64,000 nt of DNA from NCBI RefSeq assembly GCF_021631985.1, contig NZ_CP070225.1, positions 3,782,001 to 3,846,000 of the forward strand. The letters run 5' to 3'. A program made the translations under genes and the position numbers. Below, piece by piece: positions 58,609 through 64,000 of the stretch. Numbering within the stretch: the first letter of the stretch is position 1; each line of letters starts with the position of its first letter. Source of the DNA: Sandaracinus amylolyticus (GTDB taxonomy: Bacteria > Myxococcota_A > Polyangia > Polyangiales > Sandaracinaceae). The notes under the pieces were generated by a model, which was not told the DNA's origin, ran no database searches, and worked only from the letters and a program-made list of their open reading frames with translations.

Positions 58609-59121
58609 TCAGTCGTCGATGTTGCAGCCGGGGGCGGCGGCGCAGCCTTCGATCGCGTCCATCGCGAGCGCTGCGTCGACGCCGTCGGTGCCGGCGAGCG
58701 AGCAGTCGATCGCGTTGCGGCTCGCGCCCGTGAGCTGGGCGATCTGCGCGACGACGCACGCCTCGAACTGCTCGACGGTCACGGCGCACGCGTCGTCGAA
58801 GTGATCCTCGGTGCAGTCGACGTCGCTCTCGTACGCGGCGGTGGGCAGGCACGCGTCGACCTCGGTCTCGCACGCCGCGGGCGTCTCCGCGTCACCGAGG
58901 AGCGCGAGCTCGGTGCAGTGGAAGCGACGTGCGTCGTCGCGCGCGGTCTCGGTCTCGGCGTACTCGACGAAGCGCTCGCACAGCGTGCGGGTCTCGTTCG
59001 CGTCGAGGCTGCCGAGCGTGCGTGACCCCTCGAGCCCCGAGGCGAGCGGCGTGGTCTGCGAAGGCTCGCCGCCGCAGGCCGAGGCGAGCACGAGGATGGC
59101 GAAGATCGAAGCGCGCGACAT
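58609..59121 (-). CDS. Cysteine-rich lipoprotein of unknown function
   Basis: The 170-residue protein has a short signal with lipobox VLASAC16 and a helical mature domain with about nine cysteines (TLCERF, FHCTEL, AACETEVDAC, DCTEDHFDDAC, EACVVAQ, AIDCS, EGCAAAPGC). The regular C-x(n)-C spacing suggests a compact disulfide bundle. Similar small lipoproteins are common in this lineage. GGAGAG precedes the ATG by 6 bp. Confidence 0.78.
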   Translation of the reverse strand: MSRASIFAILVLASACGGEPSQTTPLASGLEGSRTLGSLDANETRTLCERFVEYAETETARDDARRFHCTELALLGDAETPAACETEVDACLPTAAYESDVDCTEDHFDDACAVTVEQFEACVVAQIAQLTGASRNAIDCSLAGTDGVDAALAMDAIEGCAAAPGCNIDD

Positions 59122-59272
59122 GTGAAGCTCTCCCTGGAGTCGCCACGGCATCACGCCGTGACGCATTCGGGCAGAGCACGGCACGTGCCGCTGTATGTGC
59201 GCGAGATCACCGCCGAATCAGACAGGCCGTTCTGCGCCACTGTGGTGCGAGCCTCACGCCCCAGAACGCGAG

Positions 59273-59303
59273 CGGCGCGCGAGAGGGCCTCTCTCGCGCG
59301 CCG
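59273..59303 (-). terminator. Hairpin after the right-edge TPR gene
   Basis: A perfect 13-bp stem (59273-59285 with 59291-59303) with a 5-nt loop lies 26 bp after the TPR gene stop in the direction of transcription. No T run follows. Confidence 0.5.
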
Positions 59304-59328
59304 CGTCGGGAGCTCGTGATCCGGAAGC

Positions 59329-62300
59329 TCAGCTCTCGCCGATGCCGCGGAGGAACTCTTCCGCCTCGCTCAGCTCGCCGTCCTCGATGCGCGCGCGACG
59401 CGCCCAGAGCACGGCCTTCTGGTGGTCGCCCGCGCGATGCGCGATCTGCGCCTGCCGCAGGAACGCGACGGCCTTGCTCATCGGGCCGGGCGTCTTCTGC
59501 AGCGTCACGACCTTGAGCGCGTTCATCGCGGTGCCGTCGTCGCCGAGCGCCATCGCGAGCTCTGCGAGCTCGGCGGCGATCGCGCCGTTCGTCTTGTCGG
59601 ACTCGAGCGCGACCTTGAGCCACTCGAGCTGCGTCTGCTGATCGCCGCTCAGCCCCGCGATGCGCGCCATGCGCAGCTGCATCATCGCGAGCGCCGGCGA
59701 GCGACGACGGCGCGACGCGCCGATCGCGTTCTGCAGGAGCTCGACGGCCTCGGCGAGCGCGCCCGCGCCGATCATCGCGTCGGAGAGCACGACCACGACG
59801 TCCTGCTCGTCCTCCTTGAGCGCCAGCGCCTCGCGCAGCGGCTCGATCGCGCGCGCCGGATCCTGCACCTCGTAGACGAGGAGCTCACCCGCGCGGCGCA
59901 GCGCCGCCCAGCGCACCTCGACGTCGCTCGCGCCCGCTGCGTCCGCGAGGAGGATCCCCGCGAGCTCGGCCCACGCCTGCGACTGCTCGTACATCGTGCG
60001 GAGCGCGTCGCGCACGCGGCCGTCGGCCGGCTGATCGTGGTGCACTCGCTCGAGGCCGGGACGCGCCTCGTGCGGCGCGCCGATGCGCGTCGCCGCGTCG
60101 GCGAGGGCGAGCGCCGCTTCGACCTGCGCCTCGCCCTGCTCGATCTCGACCAGGCGCGCGCAGTGACGCACGACCTCGTCGAAGCGACCGCTCACCGTGT
60201 CGATCACGCGCAGCGTGCGCAGCGCCTCGAGATCGCTCGGCTCGCGATCCGCCCACTCCGCGAGCACGTCGCGCGAGCGCGCCGCGTCGCCGTTCTCCTG
60301 GAGCACCGACGCGAGGCGCATCGTGAGCGGGCGCTCCGAGTCGCGATCGACCTCGCGGCGACGGCGCTCGAGCGCGTCGATCAGCTCGGCGTAGGTCGAG
60401 CGTGCATCGATCGCGTAGGCCTCCTCGAGGTCGGCGATCGCTCCGTCGCCCTCGCCGCTCTGCAGGCGCAGCGTCGCGCGCATGCGGAGCAGGTGCGCGC
60501 GCGACGAGTCGGCCTCGGCGTGCGCCTCGAGCGCGCCGCCGACGTCGGCCGCGGCCTCGTCGGGGCGACCACACGCGAGCAGCGCGGCGACGAGCTCGCC
60601 GAGCACCGTGAGGCTGCCGGGCGAGAGCTGCTGCGCCTGGCGCAGGATCTCCGCGGCGCGCTCGGGCATGTCGAGGCGCTGCGTGTAGAGCGTCGCGGCC
60701 TCGCGGAAGCGCGCGACCGCCGCGCTCGGATCGCTGCGGTGCGCGGCGTCGTAGGCGATGGTGTCGGCCAGGCCCGCGAGGTCACCGCGATCGGAGTGCC
60801 ACGCCTCGAGGCGCGCGCGGAGCGCATCGCTGGCAGGCATGGCGCGGAACCCGAGGTCGAGCGCGCGGCCCACGCCTTCGCCGTCCTCGAGAAGCGCGTA
60901 GACGTCGGCGAGCTCGAGCGCGAGCGTCGCCGCGCTCTCGCCGGTGCTCACCGCGAGCAGCCGCTCCATTAGCGCGGCGCGATCGTGCGAGTCGTCGCCG
61001 TCACCGTGGAGCGTGAGCATCGCGCGCAGGAGCGGCGCGTCCTCGGGCGCCCACTCGAGGCCCTGGCGATAGAGATCGCGCGCGTCCTCGCGACGTCCCG
61101 CCGACTCGAGCAGCCCGCCCATGCGCAGCGCGAGCGCCGCGATCGCGACGGTGTCCGAGCGATCGCGAGCGCGATCGAGCTGGCGCTGCAGCAGCTCGGC
61201 GAGCTCCTCGTGGCGCCCGTCGCGCTCGAAGAGATCGGCGAGGCGCTGCGCGGCGCCGAGATGATCGGGATCCTCGTCGAGCACCGCGCGGAGCACGTCC
61301 ACGCCGTCCTGCTCGGCCTTCACGATGTCGAGCAGGAAGGCCGCGTGCGCCATGCGCAGCTCGTTGCGATCGCCCGGATCGAGCAGCGCGTCGAGGAGCG
61401 TCGCGATCGCGGCGTCGAAGCCCGCGCGGTCGCGCAGCTTGCCGTGCACCTCCGCGAGCGGGCCCCAGAGAGCGCGATCGTTGGGCTCGCTCTCGAGGAG
61501 ACGACGATAGGTCGCGGCCGCGAGCGCGAGATCCCCGCCGGGCTGCGACGCCGCCTCCGCGACCTCGCGCCACAGCGAGCGCGCGCGGTCGACGTCGCCC
61601 GCGCTCTCCGCGGCCTCGGCCGCGACGCGGCGCCACTCGAGCGCGCCCGGGACGTCGCCCGCATCGATGCGGCGCATCGCGAGCGCCATCGGGATCCACA
61701 GCTCGCCGGCGAGCCCGTCCGCACTCGCGCGAGCGACCTCGATGCCGCGCCGCAGGAGCGCCTCGGCGCGCGCCCCGTCGATCGAGATCGCGACGTCGAT
61801 CGCCTCGCGCACCTCGTCGATCGTCGCGCCCTCGCGCGCCGTCTTGATCTCGAGCATGTCGAGGAGCAGCGCCGCATCACCGCTGCCACGCGCAGCGCGC
61901 TCGTAGAGCACGAGCACTCCGTCGTGCGCCGGGAACGCGCGCGCCGCCGCGTTCAGGATGCGTGCGCCTCGCGCGTGATCGGGCTTCTTCGCGAGCGCCT
62001 CGGAGAGCGTCGCGATGCCGCTCTCGAGCGTCTCCGCCTCGGCGAGCTCGACCTCGGCGATGCGATAGAACGCCTCGACCTTCGCGTCCTCGGGGATCGA
62101 GTCCTCGGCGCCGAACGACGAGGTGTCGACACCCGCCGCGACGAGGCGGCGCAGCACGCGGATCTCCTCGACGTGATCGCCACGCGCCGACGCGACACGC
62201 GCGAGCGCGCGCCACGCGTCGAGGGTGCGCGCGCCGAGGTCCTCGACGCGCTGGTAGAGCTCGCTCGCGGTCGCGAGATCGCGAAGCTCGCGCTCCGTGA

Positions 62301-64000
62301 CCTCACCGAGCGTCATGAGGAGATCCGAGACGACCTCGGCGTCCTCCTTGCGGCGCATGCGATCCGCGAGCGCGCGGACGCGCTCGACGAAGCGCGTCAC
62401 CTGGTCGGTGCGCACCGCGAGATCACGCGCCGCCTCGCTCACCGCGCGGCCGGGCGCGAGCTCGAGCGCCTCGAGGCGCGAGCTCAGCGCGTCCTCGGGC
62501 TTGCCCAGCAGCTTCTCCTGGATCTCGGCGCGGTCGACGAGCGTGCGCGCGCGGCTCGCGACGTCGGTCTCCGCCGCGATGCGCATGTCGATGGTGCGCA
62601 GCGCGAGATCGGTCGCGCCACGGGCGACGAGGGTGCGGGTGAAGCGCGCGGCCTCCGCGGTCGAGTGCGACGCGGTCTCGAAGGCCGACTCGAGCAGCTC
62701 CTTCGCCTGCGCGTCCTGCTTGCGCTCGGTCGCGAGCCGCGAGAGCTCGTAGAGCACCTCGCTCACGCCGACGGAGAGCTCGTGGCCCTCGCTCGCCTGA
62801 CGGCGCACGAGGAGGAGCAGCGCGCGGTACGAGCGCTCGGCGCGATCGAGCTGGGCCGCTTCGCGGGCGAGATCGCCCGACATCTTGAGGATCCCGGGGT
62901 GCCCGAGGTCCATGCTCGACGCCTTGTCGAGCTGCTCGAGCGCCTGCTTGAGATCGCCGGCTGCGTGCGCGACCTGCGCGAGCTGGAAGTGCACCGCGGC
63001 GCGCTCGGGCGAGCGACGGCGGCCGAACTCCGACGCGAGCTTCTCCAGGATCTCGCGCGCCTCGTCGAGACGACCCGCGACGCGCAGGCCCGCGGCGAGC
63101 GTGCTGCGCAGCTCCTGATCGTCGGGCGCGAGCTGGACGCCGCGCTCCATGATCGGGATCGCGAGCTCGGGGCGATCCAGGCGCTTGCGGTAGATCTCCG
63201 CGGCCTCGCGCACGTACGCGAGCTGCGTGGTCTCGTCGCTCACGTGGCCGACGCCGTCGCTGAGCAGCGCGGCGAGCTGCTCCCAGCTCTCGGCGCGTCG
63301 ATAGAGATCGGCGAGGCGCTCGCGCACGTCGCGCGCGCCGCGATCCTCGGAGAGCGCGCGCTCGAGCGCGTGCATCGCGCGATCGTTGCGGCCCGCGAGC
63401 AGGCGCGCCTCGGCGAGCCGCAGCGCGAGCGGGATGCGCTCGGCGCCCTTGGCGTGCTCGAGTCGCTTCTCGAGCCACTCGCCGGCCTGCGCGGGCTCGT
63501 TGCGCTCGAGGTGCAAGCGCGCGAGCGCGTCGAGCGCCTCGGTGGTCACGTCGAGCGCGACCACGCGACGGTGCGCGGAGATCGCGCGCTCGGCGTCGCG
63601 GAGGCGCTCCTCGGCGAGGCGCGCGACCATCGCCCAGAGGCGCGCGCCGCGCGGCGCGTCGGCGACCTCGACGTCGCGGGCCTGCGTGGTGAGCAGATCG
63701 GCGAGCTCGGGGCTGCGGCCCTTGCTCTCGAGCACCGACGCGACCTCGTCGATCGACGCGTCGTGACCGGGCTTCTCCGAGAGGTTCGCGCGCAGCATCT
63801 CGATGCGGCCGCCCTCGGCCTCGAGACGACCGAGGAGGCGCGCGACGTCGAGGCGCACCGCGAGCCGGCGCTCGGGCGTGAGCGAGCCCTCGAGCTCGCG
63901 CTGGCGCAGGGCGAGGAGCTCGGGGATGCGCTTGCGCGCCTCGTACATCGCGGCGAGGCGATCGACGGTCTCCGCGTCCTCGAGCGACTCGTCGGCGATC
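59329..64000 (-). CDS. Second giant TPR-repeat protein (5' end outside window)
   Basis: At least 1556 residues are visible, and the frame is still open at the window edge (coding continues beyond the ATG at 63946-63948). The whole of it is TPR-like helical repeat (W..LA.LL.....A....E....LA.L and Y..AL..DP patterns), ending KAVLWARRARIEDGELSEAEEF. It has no signal peptide in the visible part. It is the same type of protein as the 1863-residue gene at 4.9 kb, but lacks the distinct C-terminal domain of that one. A scaffold function is inferred only. Confidence 0.85.
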   Translation of the reverse strand, partial: IADESLEDAETVDRLAAMYEARKRIPELLALRQRELEGSLTPERRLAVRLDVARLLGRLEAEGGRIEMLRANLSEKPGHDASIDEVASVLESKGRSPELADLLTTQARDVEVADAPRGARLWAMVARLAEERLRDAERAISAHRRVVALDVTTEALDALARLHLERNEPAQAGEWLEKRLEHAKGAERIPLALRLAEARLLAGRNDRAMHALERALSEDRGARDVRERLADLYRRAESWEQLAALLSDGVGHVSDETTQLAYVREAAEIYRKRLDRPELAIPIMERGVQLAPDDQELRSTLAAGLRVAGRLDEAREILEKLASEFGRRRSPERAAVHFQLAQVAHAAGDLKQALEQLDKASSMDLGHPGILKMSGDLAREAAQLDRAERSYRALLLLVRRQASEGHELSVGVSEVLYELSRLATERKQDAQAKELLESAFETASHSTAEAARFTRTLVARGATDLALRTIDMRIAAETDVASRARTLVDRAEIQEKLLGKPEDALSSRLEALELAPGRAVSEAARDLAVRTDQVTRFVERVRALADRMRRKEDAEVVSDLLMTLGEVTERELRDLATASELYQRVEDLGARTLDAWRALARVASARGDHVEEIRVLRRLVAAGVDTSSFGAEDSIPEDAKVEAFYRIAEVELAEAETLESGIATLSEALAKKPDHARGARILNAAARAFPAHDGVLVLYERAARGSGDAALLLDMLEIKTAREGATIDEVREAIDVAISIDGARAEALLRRGIEVARASADGLAGELWIPMALAMRRIDAGDVPGALEWRRVAAEAAESAGDVDRARSLWREVAEAASQPGGDLALAAATYRRLLESEPNDRALWGPLAEVHGKLRDRAGFDAAIATLLDALLDPGDRNELRMAHAAFLLDIVKAEQDGVDVLRAVLDEDPDHLGAAQRLADLFERDGRHEELAELLQRQLDRARDRSDTVAIAALALRMGGLLESAGRREDARDLYRQGLEWAPEDAPLLRAMLTLHGDGDDSHDRAALMERLLAVSTGESAATLALELADVYALLEDGEGVGRALDLGFRAMPASDALRARLEAWHSDRGDLAGLADTIAYDAAHRSDPSAAVARFREAATLYTQRLDMPERAAEILRQAQQLSPGSLTVLGELVAALLACGRPDEAAADVGGALEAHAEADSSRAHLLRMRATLRLQSGEGDGAIADLEEAYAIDARSTYAELIDALERRRREVDRDSERPLTMRLASVLQENGDAARSRDVLAEWADREPSDLEALRTLRVIDTVSGRFDEVVRHCARLVEIEQGEAQVEAALALADAATRIGAPHEARPGLERVHHDQPADGRVRDALRTMYEQSQAWAELAGILLADAAGASDVEVRWAALRRAGELLVYEVQDPARAIEPLREALALKEDEQDVVVVLSDAMIGAGALAEAVELLQNAIGASRRRRSPALAMMQLRMARIAGLSGDQQTQLEWLKVALESDKTNGAIAAELAELAMALGDDGTAMNALKVVTLQKTPGPMSKAVAFLRQAQIAHRAGDHQKAVLWARRARIEDGELSEAEEFLRGIGES

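Overview
The window reads as chromosomal DNA of a large-genome, very GC-rich bacterium of the myxobacterial type (Polyangia, Sandaracinus-like). The clues are third-codon G/C almost everywhere, secreted lipoproteins with Asp-Ala-Gly low-complexity linkers, MopE-like cysteine-repeat proteins, FHA/Ser-Thr kinase signalling and giant TPR proteins. This assignment is by eye; no database search was run. Coding density is high on both strands. I saw no rRNA, tRNA, CRISPR array, insertion sequence or prophage.

Layout. 0-3.3 kb: a rhodanese fragment, a MutH-type mismatch-repair endonuclease and a free-methionine-sulfoxide reductase run rightward, and a short-chain reductase and an anchored protein run leftward. 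3.3-11.3 kb: an IscA/ErpA carrier, an RpoH-type sigma factor, a 1863-residue TPR protein, hypoxanthine phosphoribosyltransferase and a small TPR protein. 11.4-18 kb: a GH1 lipoprotein, polyphosphate kinase, two envelope proteins and a methyltransferase. 18-24 kb: Lon, a protein of unknown function, a threonine-rich leader peptide with an attenuator in front of an editing-less threonyl-tRNA synthetase, and a GAF-GGDEF diguanylate cyclase. 24-30 kb: a LamG lipoprotein, GpsA, proline iminopeptidase, a divergent two-component pair and RidA. 30-34 kb: a GH35-like glycosidase, an unknown protein, then 640 bp of non-coding DNA packed with inverted repeats and 22-bp direct repeats. 34-44 kb: an FHA-kinase operon, a TPR/cysteine-repeat lipoprotein pair, and a VIT-VWA/DUF4349/lipoprotein operon. 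44.5-48 kb: LexA, an acyltransferase and an epimerase. 48-53 kb: a polytopic membrane protein, a TonB-dependent receptor, an 88-bp tandem hairpin repeat and a DUF71 PP-loop ATPase. 53-59 kb: a TauE exporter with a divergent LysR regulator, CorA, a DprE1/DprE2-like redox pair, and small or unknown genes. 59.3 kb to the end: a second giant TPR protein, truncated by the window edge.

Functional themes are stress and repair (MutH, LexA, Lon, RpoH, methionine sulfoxide reductase, RidA), signalling (histidine kinase/response regulator, FHA/kinase, c-di-GMP) and an elaborate envelope. The most distinctive locus is the attenuator-controlled ThrRS at 21.4-22.9 kb. A 19-residue leader with seven consecutive Thr codons precedes two mutually exclusive RNA stems and a compact ThrRS that lacks the TGS and editing domains. 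Other points worth a second look are MutH in this lineage, the repeat-rich spacer at 33.3-33.9 kb, the duplicated hairpin at 51.9 kb, and a DprE1-like protein with alanine where the mycobacterial enzyme has its drug-target cysteine.
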